Below are positions 1-6,032 of a stretch of DNA of 6,572 nt, piece after piece. Within the stretch, counting starts at the first letter, position 1, and the number at the start of each line of letters is the position of its first letter. The notes beneath the pieces were generated by a model. It searched no databases and was not told where the DNA came from. It saw nothing but the letters and a program-made list of their open reading frames with translations. The stretch lies in assembly GCA_023228295.1 (NCBI GenBank), contig JALOBP010000128.1, positions 1-6,572 of the forward strand. Direction: 5' to 3'. Position numbers and translations under genes: made by a program. Source of the stretch: Methanoregula sp. (GTDB lineage: Archaea; Halobacteriota; Methanomicrobia; Methanomicrobiales; Methanospirillaceae).

Positions 1-58
1 TGACAAATCCGATAACAAAAAGCGCGATGCTGAACTGTGTTCTCGTTGCCTTATCCAT
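1..58 (-). CDS. 5' end of an unidentified gene, probably a membrane protein (partial)
   Basis: An ATG at 58-56 opens a frame that stays open to the window edge, giving 19 residues: MDKATRTQFSIALFVIGFV. A short polar, positively charged N-terminus is followed by a hydrophobic run (about residues 9-19), which looks like the start of a first membrane segment or a signal anchor. A GGAG at 72-69 lies 10 nt upstream of the ATG, and a TATA-like stretch lies about 24 nt upstream, so the start is reasonable. It is in the same direction as the cobalamin operon, 80 nt after the end of cbiE, so it may be a distal operon member or a separate gene. It does not begin like CbiM or CbiN, the cobalt transporter subunits that would be natural neighbours. 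Too little is visible to name it. Confidence 0.5.
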   Translation of the reverse strand, partial: MDKATRTQFSIALFVIGFV

Positions 59-68
59 AAAACATATA

Positions 69-72
69 CTCC
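69..72 (-). promoter_or_regulatory. Shine-Dalgarno site of the partial gene
   Basis: GGAG on the minus strand, 10 nt before the ATG at 58. It supports that ATG over an upstream ATG at 66-64, whose frame closes after four codons. Confidence 0.35.
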
Positions 73-77
73 GTGCT

Positions 78-87
78 GAAATATTCG
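78..87 (-). promoter_or_regulatory. possible TATA box for the partial gene
   Basis: CGAATATTTC on the minus strand, centred about 24 nt upstream of the ATG at 58. That distance would suit an archaeal promoter with a leaderless or nearly leaderless transcript. The match to the archaeal TATA consensus is modest. The alternative is that the gene is read through from cbiE and uses only its GGAG site. Confidence 0.22.
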
Positions 88-98
88 GGGGCATGAGG

Positions 99-104
99 AA
101 AAAA
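99..104 (-). terminator. possible oligo-T terminator after cbiE
   Basis: A run of six T on the minus strand lies 35-40 nt after the cbiE stop codon, within CCTTTTTTCC. Archaeal RNA polymerase can terminate at T-runs without a hairpin. A single T6 is weak evidence, and no stem-loop precedes it. Confidence 0.22.
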
Positions 105-138
105 GGTGTTGTTCAACGACTTCCAGGGGATATGCCGT

Positions 139-720
139 TTAGAAATTTCCAATGACAAGGGAATAGAGAGCTGCTCCCGGCACCGGTGGCGACACGGTAT
201 CGCTGACGATTATCCGTTCATCAGGGTAGGCAAGGCTCTCGCAAAGAGCTATCTGAAGAGGATTTCCGAGAGTTCCCAGCCGTGTGTAGAGTTCCGCAAC
301 ATCAAATTTCGGGTCGGCAAGCAGGAAGACTATCCTGCCCCGCCGCACCTCTTCGAGCGTATCCTTCATTCCCTTCTCGTGACCCCGTCCATGTGCGACA
401 ACGACCGATATTCGTGACAGGGGGATATGGAGCCGGGCGATGGCGATCTGGAGAGAGGAGATTCCAGGGATAACCTCCCCCTTGAGGTAGCCGAGACCGG
501 CAAGCATGGGATCACCGGTAGAGAGGACTACCGCATCGTCCGGCAGCGTATGGAGCTTCTTGTAATCATCAATGGATTTTACGGAGCAGTTCGCTGGCAG
601 GAACGAACGTGCGAGATCAATTGCCCGCTCCGAACCAAAGGCAAACCGTGCTTTTTTCAGTTCCCGTATAGCCTGTTCTGTCAGCAGGCCCGGGCCACAC
701 CCGACACCAATAATCTTCAT
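139..720 (-). CDS. cbiE: cobalt-precorrin-7 (C5)-methyltransferase CbiE
   Basis: 193 residues, a normal length for stand-alone CbiE (in aerobic bacteria the CbiE and CbiT activities are fused as CobL). It belongs to the SAM-dependent tetrapyrrole methylase family and acts in the cytoplasm, methylating C5 of cobalt-precorrin-7 to give cobalt-precorrin-8. Visible family marks are the N-terminal glycine loop IIGVGCGPG (3-11), STGDPMLAGLG (67-77, the SAM/substrate GDP motif), IPGISSLQIA (84-93), the HGR at 110-112 and ESLAYPDERI (161-170), which matches the late conserved segment of CbiE. The start overlaps the cbiD stop as ATGA (720-717), and GGTGA lies 8 nt before the ATG. It is the last visible member of the cbi operon. 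CbiT, its functional partner, is at the opposite end of the same operon. Confidence 0.93.
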   Translation of the reverse strand: MKIIGVGCGPGLLTEQAIRELKKARFAFGSERAIDLARSFLPANCSVKSIDDYKKLHTLPDDAVVLSTGDPMLAGLGYLKGEVIPGISSLQIAIARLHIPLSRISVVVAHGRGHEKGMKDTLEEVRRGRIVFLLADPKFDVAELYTRLGTLGNPLQIALCESLAYPDERIIVSDTVSPPVPGAALYSLVIGNF

Positions 721-1721
721 GGACTCTCACCAACCACTGAGCCTTCCCGGTTGATGAGGACTACGGTAACCTGCGGTCGGGTTTTCCGGAATTCTGCGAG
801 CGTGGTTTTGACAATTGCGGCAAATTGCGGAGATGCTGCCAGCTCCTCGATCGTCATGTACCCCGTCCCTTCAAGGATTTTCGGGTTGATGTGCCGGAGA
901 ATAAGCGCCGGCAGGCCGCAGAGTGTAACCTCGCCTTGGGATGCATCAAGGGCCTGCCGGAGTTTTCCGCCGATGAGGATCACCTCGCGATCCGGAAAGA
1001 GCAGGCGGGAGAAACGGAGGCCGATTCGGCCGGTTGTAAGCACGGGATTCTGTGCGAGAGCAACCCGGTCGGCGGTTGATTCAGTCAGGTGATCGTCCCA
1101 GGGTTCGACAAGGCCGGTCGTCCCGAGCACGGAAATGCCTCCATCAACCCCGACTTTCGGGTTCAGCGTCTTTTCTGCGATTGCTACGCCATGGGGAGCC
1201 GAGATCCGGACTGAGATGCCGGTCTCGCCAATCGTGTCGAGCGCTTCCTGCACCGCACGGACGATACCGGAGAGCGCCGGAGGGCTGACTGCCGGCGTTC
1301 CTTTCTTGTATCGCGGGGTATCCCTCGAGAACCTGCCGATTCCCTCTCCAAAAATGATCGTGATGCACCCCGGCTGGCGTGTTGCATCTGCAATGAATTC
1401 AAGGCCGGCGGTCACATCAGAGGGGTAATCACCGGAAATTTTTTTACCGGAGCCGCAACCGTTTTTCCCGTGTACCGGCACAGTGACAATAATGTCGCCG
1501 GGCAGGGTGAGCTGGACGGATTCTGTGTCCGTTGCCAGCGAGAGGACTGCTGACTTTGCAACGGCAGCAGCCGTGGTACCCGTGGTGAATCCACGGCGGA
1601 GGATTGTCCCTGATGAAGTTAAGACCGCAAGGCCTTGCTCTGCCAGCTGCAGTTGTTCAGGATCGGAACATTTCTCTACCCAGTCCTGAGGATACTCAAA
1701 ACCGCTGACCGGATCTCTCAT
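717..1721 (-). CDS. cbiD: cobalt-precorrin-5B (C1)-methyltransferase CbiD
   Basis: 334 residues, slightly shorter than bacterial CbiD (around 360-380). It uses SAM to methylate C1 of cobalt-precorrin-5B, giving cobalt-precorrin-6A, and is unrelated to the other corrin methyltransferases. The core begins at about residue 42 with RRGFTTGTTAAAVAK (TTGT is the signature). SGDYPSDVTAG (96-106) corresponds to the family's DAGDDPDVT segment. GEGIGRF (125-131), PAVSPPAL (143-150, equivalent to the AINPVPR region) and the long conserved block KTLNPKVGVDGGISVLGTTG (184-203) follow. About 40 residues (MRDPVSGFEYPQDW and on) precede the core; I take this as an archaeal N-terminal extension. The ATG at 1721 overlaps the cbiC stop as ATGA, which supports it as the start. 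The downstream end overlaps cbiE by 4 nt. Confidence 0.94.
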   Translation of the reverse strand: MRDPVSGFEYPQDWVEKCSDPEQLQLAEQGLAVLTSSGTILRRGFTTGTTAAAVAKSAVLSLATDTESVQLTLPGDIIVTVPVHGKNGCGSGKKISGDYPSDVTAGLEFIADATRQPGCITIIFGEGIGRFSRDTPRYKKGTPAVSPPALSGIVRAVQEALDTIGETGISVRISAPHGVAIAEKTLNPKVGVDGGISVLGTTGLVEPWDDHLTESTADRVALAQNPVLTTGRIGLRFSRLLFPDREVILIGGKLRQALDASQGEVTLCGLPALILRHINPKILEGTGYMTIEELAASPQFAAIVKTTLAEFRKTRPQVTVVLINREGSVVGESP

Positions 1722-2383
1722 ACGCGTGTGCCTTCAATGAAGATGGTGATGCACTCGTTGAGTGCTGCAACAGCAACCGGTGTCCCGCCCCGCGTCCCCT
1801 CATTTGAGATTGAGGGTATGGCAACTGTACGGAGGACTTCCTTGGACTCGGCGGCGTTGACAAAACCGACCGGTGTGCCGATCACAACCGCCGGGCGGGT
1901 GCCGTCCCGGATCATCGTGCAAAGCGCGAGAAGGGCAGAGGGTGCGTTCCCGATGACCACAATCGAGCCGGGGAGCCGGTCACGGAGGGCCAGGAACCCG
2001 GCCGAGCTCCGCGTTATCTCCCGTTCCTTTGCGATATCCGCCCCGTAATCGAGAGCACAGAGTACTTCGCTTGAATGTCCTTTTTTCTGGATCCCGATCC
2101 GGACCATACGGATATCGGTAATGATCGGTGCACCGGACCCGAGTGCTGCGAGTACTGCAGGAACGGGATCATGGGAAAACCGCATCAGGCCGGCCATGGC
2201 AAAATCGCCAACCGCAATCGAACACCGCTGCCGGATCCTGTCCTCTACCGTTGCATTGCCGACAACCTCGCGTGCGAGGGTACGGGACTTTTTTGATATC
2301 GCGTATCCTTCCGGGGTATCTGCGCCCGGATCAATATACGTACTTGTGGTGATATCCCCGTGGCGTGATGATTCCTTTGACAT
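1718..2383 (-). CDS. cbiC: cobalt-precorrin-8 methylmutase CbiC (variant active site)
   Basis: 221 residues from the ATG at 2383. CbiC moves the C11 methyl group of cobalt-precorrin-8 to C12, forming cobyrinic acid. Conserved blocks are TRSSAGFLALRD (124-135), IGNAPSALLAL (144-154), IGTPVGFVNAAESKE (168-182) and NEGTRGGTPVAVAALN (194-209), leaving no doubt about the family. I start it at 2383 rather than at the in-frame ATG at 2419: GGAGG lies 10 nt before it, a closer GGAG also precedes it, and the 12 extra residues would lie deep in cbiH. It still overlaps cbiH by 53 nt. Oddity: the family segment R-x-x-H-A-T-G-D-F reads RCSIAVGDF here (53-61), so the position of the catalytic histidine (His43 of Pseudomonas CobH) holds Ile56. 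This may be a clade variant or a functional change; see findings. Confidence 0.92.
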   Translation of the reverse strand: MSKESSRHGDITTSTYIDPGADTPEGYAISKKSRTLAREVVGNATVEDRIRQRCSIAVGDFAMAGLMRFSHDPVPAVLAALGSGAPIITDIRMVRIGIQKKGHSSEVLCALDYGADIAKEREITRSSAGFLALRDRLPGSIVVIGNAPSALLALCTMIRDGTRPAVVIGTPVGFVNAAESKEVLRTVAIPSISNEGTRGGTPVAVAALNECITIFIEGTRV

Positions 2384-3113
2384 CGTCTCCCATCCTCCAG
2401 ATCCTGCTCTCGCTGCCACCGATGATGACGGTCGTGTGCATATCGATGGCGGATTCGTGTTCCTCTATATCCCCAAGGGTTGTGATGATCGTCTTCTCGT
2501 TATCCCGCAGGGCATTTATCACAATCGCAATTGGCGTCCCGCTCCCGAGATGTTTCCGTGCATGCGAGATTGCAAGGGCAAAGTTATGCGGCCGGCCCCG
2601 GCTCTTGGGATTGTAGAGCACGACCGGGATGCCGATCGAGAATACAGCATTGAGACGTTTCTCGATAATCTCAAGAGGTGTCAGCAGGTCAGACAGGCTG
2701 ATCACAGCAAAGTCCCCGGATAGCGGGGAGCCGGCCCGGGACGCAGCGGCATTAGCTGCCGTGACCCCGGGGATGATCTCGACATCCATGTTTTCGCCAT
2801 CATGCTCGAGTACTTCGAGAACGATACTTGCCATACCGTATACCCCGGCATCGCCACCCGAGACAATGGCTACAACACGGGTGCGGGCGAGATCGATTGC
2901 CTGCCGTGCCCGGTCCACCTCTTTTCCCATAGAGCTGCTTATGACCTGTTTGCCCGTAAGCAGCGGTTCGAGCGGTTCGAGGTATGTGGAGTGCCCGAGC
3001 ACGCAATCTGCACCGGCAATGGCTTTGAGGGCCCGGGCAGTCATGTATTCTCTCCTGCCGGGACCAAGTCCGACAATGGCAAGTTTTCCCTTATTTTCAG
3101 CGTGCGATGGCAA
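2331..3113 (-). CDS. cbiH: cobalt-precorrin-3 (C17)-methyltransferase, ring-contracting, CbiH
   Basis: 260 residues if it starts at the TTG at 3113-3111. CbiH methylates C17 of cobalt-factor III and drives the ring contraction that turns the porphyrinoid into a corrin-type macrocycle, giving cobalt-precorrin-4. It is a tetrapyrrole methylase: LAIVGLGPGRREYMT (11-25), VSGGDAGVYGMA (84-95), EIIPGVTAANAAASRAGSP (112-130), GDFAVISLSDLLTP (133-146, the CbiH/CobJ-specific segment), YNPKSRGRP (167-175) and IIGGSESR (230-237). The frame is open upstream to an ATG at 3191, but those 26 extra residues (MQNPRPLHHRREK and on) look like translated cbiG antiframe. There is no ATG or GTG between them and the conserved core, whereas the TTG has GGGAG 8 nt upstream. 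The start overlaps cbiG by 17 nt and the end overlaps cbiC by 53 nt. Confidence 0.93.
   Translation of the reverse strand: MPSHAENKGKLAIVGLGPGRREYMTARALKAIAGADCVLGHSTYLEPLEPLLTGKQVISSSMGKEVDRARQAIDLARTRVVAIVSGGDAGVYGMASIVLEVLEHDGENMDVEIIPGVTAANAAASRAGSPLSGDFAVISLSDLLTPLEIIEKRLNAVFSIGIPVVLYNPKSRGRPHNFALAISHARKHLGSGTPIAIVINALRDNEKTIITTLGDIEEHESAIDMHTTVIIGGSESRIWRMGDDVKGIITPRGYHHKYVY
2394..2398 (-). promoter_or_regulatory. ribosome binding site that sets the cbiC start
   Basis: GGAGG on the minus strand, inside the 3' part of cbiH, 10 nt before the ATG at 2383. A second GGAG lies only 3 nt before the same ATG. Nothing comparable was seen for the more upstream ATG at 2419. Confidence 0.55.
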
Positions 3114-3969
3114 CCGTGACTCTCCCGTACACTTTCTTCTGCATGACCAGCTCTTTTCTCTTCGATGATGCAAGGGCCGAGGGTTCTGCAACCCCGAGCA
3201 GGCCGATCTTTGATGCCCGCGAGGGACCGGTCCCCACTTGTGCGTTTATCATATCGTCGTCAAGGAATATTAAATTGCCAGAAATGTTCCCGACTGCTTC
3301 AACCAGACCGGTCTCGTTGAGCTTCTGGATAGTAGTTGCGTAGACAAATACATCAGATTCCGGAATTGTATTTTCTGACAGGGCAGAACGGATCGCTTCA
3401 ACAACCTCCGCCGCCGTCACTCCTTTCCGACACCCAATGCCAACCGAATATTCTCCTTTTGTTACCAGGATCGATACATCCGGGCCGGCGAGTACCAGCG
3501 CCGGCCCCTTCACGGCATGAACCGGGATATCAGAAGCCAGCAGGGCTGCATTCACCTGCCGTGTTGAGTCCCGGTTGACGACGTCCGTTTCGGTCTTCTC
3601 CGCAACCATCTCCACTGAGTCCCGGCCCCGTGACTCCGTTGCGGTTGTGATGACCGGCTGCATCCCGAGTCCGGCAAGTTCGCGGGCGAGTTTGTTGGCC
3701 CCGTGATGACCGCCCAGTAACGGAACCGCATACCTCATATCAGGGCTGACAACAACAACCGCCGGATCTTTCCACTTGTCTTCAAGCAGGGGCGCGATCT
3801 TCCGGACCACGATCCCCATCGACATCAGCGCCACGACCCGTTTCCGTTCCGGAAATACTGACGTGAAAATATCCGTTGTATATTCTAAAACATCCGCATC
3901 AAGGAATGCAGCGATGCGTTCCGCTTCCACAAGAGAGTACGGGAACGTGATGACAACCGTGGATTTCAT
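3097..3969 (-). CDS. cbiG: cobalt-precorrin-5A hydrolase CbiG
   Basis: 290 residues. CbiG opens the delta-lactone of cobalt-precorrin-5A and expels the C20 carbon as acetaldehyde, giving cobalt-precorrin-5B. The N-terminal domain shows MGIVVRKIAPLLEDKWKDPA (51-70) and LLGGHHGANKLARELA (84-99), both typical of CbiG. The C-terminal CobE/CbiG-type domain starts at VGIGCRKGVTAAEV (176-189) and ends with GVAEPSAL (259-266) and VTVAIAR (284-290). It is some 60 residues shorter than Salmonella CbiG (about 350). The linker at roughly 115-170 is too short for the usual middle domain, so the protein seems to consist of the two outer domains only. The ATG overlaps the cbiF stop as ATGA (3969-3966) and no good Shine-Dalgarno precedes it, so translation probably depends on coupling to cbiF. 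Confidence 0.93.
   Translation of the reverse strand: MKSTVVITFPYSLVEAERIAAFLDADVLEYTTDIFTSVFPERKRVVALMSMGIVVRKIAPLLEDKWKDPAVVVVSPDMRYAVPLLGGHHGANKLARELAGLGMQPVITTATESRGRDSVEMVAEKTETDVVNRDSTRQVNAALLASDIPVHAVKGPALVLAGPDVSILVTKGEYSVGIGCRKGVTAAEVVEAIRSALSENTIPESDVFVYATTIQKLNETGLVEAVGNISGNLIFLDDDMINAQVGTGPSRASKIGLLGVAEPSALASSKRKELVMQKKVYGRVTVAIAR
3122..3126 (-). promoter_or_regulatory. ribosome binding site supporting a TTG start of cbiH
   Basis: GGGAG on the minus strand, within the end of cbiG, 8 nt before the TTG at 3113. It is the main reason for choosing the TTG over the upstream ATG at 3191. Confidence 0.5.
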
Positions 3970-4700
3970 GAGTAAAGGTGCGACCGCTGGTAGCCGGAAT
4001 CGATGCCACGGACCGCTTTGCCGACAATGAGGAGGGCTGAACGATGTATACCGGCAGCCTGTGCTTTCTGTGCAATATCGCCAACGGTACCGGTAATGAT
4101 CTTCTGGTCCGGCCAGGATGCATGAAAGATCACCGCTGCCGGGGTATCCTTCGGGCAGGCGAGTTTTTCGGTAATCTCGAAAAAGTGCTCGCTCCCCAAA
4201 AAGAAGGCCATTGTCGCCGGGATCTGTGAAAGCTCCGCAATATAGTCCTTTTCCAATGTTTTTCCGGCCGGGCGGGTGATGATAAGCGTATCAGAGACTC
4301 CCCGGGGGGTATATTCCGTGGTGAGCGCCGCGGCAGCGGCAAAGACCGAGGATACGCCGGGAACGATCCGAACTGCGATATCCATCTTCTTTAATCCAGC
4401 AATCTGTTCGACAATAGATCCGTACAGCGCCGGGTCTCCGGAATGGAGACGGACTACCTTTTTCCCCATCCCGACCCGGTCGGCCATGAGGGCTACCATA
4501 TCATCGAGTTTCATCCCCCAGCTGTCCACTTTCTCCATGGCGGGGCTGGCAGTGACGAGTGCGGGATTGACAAGCGATCCCGCATAGAGCAGCACGTCCG
4601 CCTTGTCGAGCAGGGCTTTTCCCTTTACCGTGATAAGTTCGGGATCGCCGGGACCAGCCCCGACGAACCAGATAACCTTTTCCTGATTATTTGCGGGCAT
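3966..4700 (-). CDS. cbiF: cobalt-precorrin-4 (C11)-methyltransferase CbiF
   Basis: 244 residues, close to the usual 250. CbiF uses SAM to methylate C11 of cobalt-precorrin-4, giving cobalt-precorrin-5A, the substrate of CbiG encoded directly downstream. Family marks in order: VGAGPGDPELITVKG (13-27), LYAGSLVNPAL (38-48), RLHSGDPALYGSI (84-96), VPGVSSVFAAAAAL (113-126), ITRPAG (141-146), ASWPDQKIITGT (194-205, highly characteristic of CbiF/CobM) and SALLIVG (221-227). The final SHLYS corresponds to the SRLY end of homologues, so the protein is complete. The ATG at 4700 overlaps the cbiL reading frame by 14 nt. The upstream Shine-Dalgarno is poor (CGTGATG), which again suggests coupling. Confidence 0.95.
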   Translation of the reverse strand: MPANNQEKVIWFVGAGPGDPELITVKGKALLDKADVLLYAGSLVNPALVTASPAMEKVDSWGMKLDDMVALMADRVGMGKKVVRLHSGDPALYGSIVEQIAGLKKMDIAVRIVPGVSSVFAAAAALTTEYTPRGVSDTLIITRPAGKTLEKDYIAELSQIPATMAFFLGSEHFFEITEKLACPKDTPAAVIFHASWPDQKIITGTVGDIAQKAQAAGIHRSALLIVGKAVRGIDSGYQRSHLYS

Positions 4701-5292
4701 ACATCACGCTCATGTAATCGCTCTCGGCAGGGAGATCCTCATTCCGATACACCTTCATTTCAGGGAAGAACATCCGCTCGACAAGGATGAATTCACTATA
4801 ACCCTCGGAACGCAGCTCAGCGGCTTTCTTTCGGGGTTTACGGACTTTCAGGAATATACCGGCAGCAGATGCAGAGCCGTCACTGACCGTAAAGCCGCTG
4901 TTGACCGGCACACCGGCAGCAGCGGCAAAAGCCGTTATGGAACTGATGCCCGGTTCCGTACGGAACTCGACTGCCGGGTGCGTCTCGGCAATAACTGCAC
5001 AGAGACGGGAGAATGTCGAGAAGAAGTTCGGGTCGCCAAGAATGCCAAATACTGCAAGGCCATTATCGGCTACCGGGGCGATCTTTGCGGCATTTGCCAC
5101 CATGCATTGCCGGATCTTTGTCTCGTTGTCGGTCATCGGGAAATCAAGCATGACCGGCTTGCGGTACGGAATAACGAGATCATGAGCGATCCTGCCCGGC
5201 ACGAAAACTGCATCCGCGTCCTTAAGGAGACGTACTGCACGCAGGGTAAGAAGGTCCGGGTTGCCCGGCCCCAGCCCGAGACCTACGAGCAT
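4687..5292 (-). CDS. cbiL: cobalt-factor II (C20)-methyltransferase CbiL
   Basis: 201 residues, at the short end for CbiL/CobI (about 230-240 in Salmonella); the loops between the first beta-alpha unit and the GDP motif are reduced. It transfers a methyl group from SAM to C20 of cobalt-factor II, the first committed step of the corrin branch. LVGLGLGPGNPDLLTLRAV (2-20) is the N-terminal signature, FGILGDPNFFSTFSRL (82-97) is the CbiL-type GDP motif, and TEPGISSITAFAAAAGVP (112-129) is the next conserved block. The protein ends with SDYMSVMYARK, matching the family C-terminus, so it is not truncated. The ATG at 5292 has GGGGTG a few bases upstream, inside cbiT. It overlaps cbiT by 10 nt and cbiF by 14 nt. 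Confidence 0.93.
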   Translation of the reverse strand: MLVGLGLGPGNPDLLTLRAVRLLKDADAVFVPGRIAHDLVIPYRKPVMLDFPMTDNETKIRQCMVANAAKIAPVADNGLAVFGILGDPNFFSTFSRLCAVIAETHPAVEFRTEPGISSITAFAAAAGVPVNSGFTVSDGSASAAGIFLKVRKPRKKAAELRSEGYSEFILVERMFFPEMKVYRNEDLPAESDYMSVMYARK

Positions 5293-5825
5293 GCTGCACC
5301 CCGGGCAACGATGATATAGACGGGATCTATGGGTTTGAACATGATACTTCCGGCAATATCATGGGATCGTGAAACCTGCACCTGCACGACTTCACAAAAG
5401 AGACCGAGTCCGGTAAGGATCGTGACGGCACGTTCGAGCGTGCTGAGCAGGACCGCGTTGATCACGATCGTCCGGTTCACCTTCTTTGAAAGTACCGGGA
5501 GAATCTCTTCAAGGCCATGCGTGCCGCCAAGGAAGGCACAGTCATAAACCTGATCGTTCTTCAGGAAATCCCGGGCATCAGTACAGAAGAATTCAATGTT
5601 GCGTGCCCCCGCAGTCCGTGCTGTTTTTGCAGAAAGCGAGACGGCATCCGGTCGCTTGTCGACAGAATGGACTTTTTTTGCAGTCTTTGCCATCGCAACA
5701 GAGACTTTTCCGGTACCGCAGCCGATCTCAAGGACGGTATCGGCAGGGGTAAGTCCCATCTTGAAAAGAGAGACTGCCATAATCTCATCCTGCGTCGGAC
5801 CGCCGGCAAGCTTTGTCCCGTTCAT
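5283..5825 (-). CDS. cbiT: cobalt-precorrin-6B (C15)-methyltransferase / C12 decarboxylase CbiT
   Basis: 180 residues from the ATG at 5825. CbiT is a class I Rossmann-type SAM methyltransferase, structurally unlike the other Cbi methylases. It methylates C15 and decarboxylates the C12 acetate of cobalt-precorrin-6B, giving the CbiE substrate. Visible are motif I VLEIGCGTGKVSVAMA (31-46), the acidic loop VDKRPDAV (55-62), the FLGGTHG segment (98-104, usually GGS in the family), NAVLLSTLERA (123-133) and the C-terminal PIDPVYIIVARG (165-176). GGPTQDEI (8-15) matches the archaeal CbiT N-terminus. A GTG two codons upstream (5831) is an alternative start. I prefer the ATG because a TATA-like element lies about 28 nt before it and no Shine-Dalgarno is present, as expected for a leaderless first gene. 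It is the operon's first gene. Confidence 0.93.
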   Translation of the reverse strand: MNGTKLAGGPTQDEIMAVSLFKMGLTPADTVLEIGCGTGKVSVAMAKTAKKVHSVDKRPDAVSLSAKTARTAGARNIEFFCTDARDFLKNDQVYDCAFLGGTHGLEEILPVLSKKVNRTIVINAVLLSTLERAVTILTGLGLFCEVVQVQVSRSHDIAGSIMFKPIDPVYIIVARGAACS

Positions 5826-5850
5826 CTGCACAAGTTTGGTTGCGTTAAGG

Positions 5851-5866
5851 TATTAAGGCTTGTTTT
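5851..5866 (-). promoter_or_regulatory. probable promoter of the cbi operon (BRE/TATA-like)
   Basis: On the minus strand AAAACAAGCC (5866-5857) is followed by TTAATA (5856-5851). A purine/A-rich BRE-like stretch before an AT-rich box fits an archaeal TBP/TFB site. The box centre lies about 28 nt before the cbiT ATG, so a start site 25-27 nt downstream would fall at about 5826-5828 and make the transcript nearly leaderless. I see no cobalamin riboswitch fold or obvious operator. A second AT-rich patch, GGTTTATGCGATAAT, further upstream (about 5909-5895) is an alternative. Confidence 0.4.
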
Positions 5867-5951
5867 GACGGGGAAGTGGGGCACAGCATTGCCAGATTAT
5901 CGCATAAACCATATCGGCAACAGGTGTGATACGTGGTGAAGGGTATCCAGT

Positions 5952-6032
5952 ATGACAACAATTAATGCAAACGTCATCGACGCCTTCCATCTCGAACTGG
6001 AGACAGGAATTCCGACAAAAACCGGTGGATGA
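5952..6032 (+). CDS. short ORF of unknown function, 26 codons
   Basis: ATG at 5952 to TGA at 6030-6032, giving MTTINANVIDAFHLELETGI then PTKTGG. I do not recognise it. GGTGA at 5935-5939 (12 nt upstream) could be a Shine-Dalgarno. The TGA overlaps the ATG of the next plus-strand ORF as ATGA, the junction type used in the cbi operon. Beyond the TGA the same frame would continue with DFLEKLSKKPIVSL before a TAG, which also looks protein-like. It may be a genuine small gene, the start of a decayed longer gene, or chance. Confidence 0.25.
   Translation: MTTINANVIDAFHLELETGIPTKTGG

Noticed and set aside
427..1092. Long plus-strand open frame (221 codons) opposite cbiE and cbiD
   Set aside because: It is antisense to two clearly conserved genes, is rich in Arg/Ser/Thr without family motifs, and has no ribosome binding site. 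It reflects the codon bias of the genes on the other strand.
2384..2419. Upstream ATG at 2419 as the cbiC start
   Set aside because: It would add 12 residues (MAARAGSGGWET) inside cbiH without a Shine-Dalgarno; the ATG at 2383 has GGAGG at good spacing.
2121..3168. Plus-strand open frames of 200 and 179 codons opposite cbiC and cbiH
   Set aside because: Antisense shadows. The minus-strand frames contain all the conserved methylase and methylmutase motifs.
5826..6030. Cobalamin riboswitch before the cbi operon
   Set aside because: The probable leader is nearly absent because the promoter sits about 28 nt before the start codon, and I found no B12-box-like sequence or extended fold.
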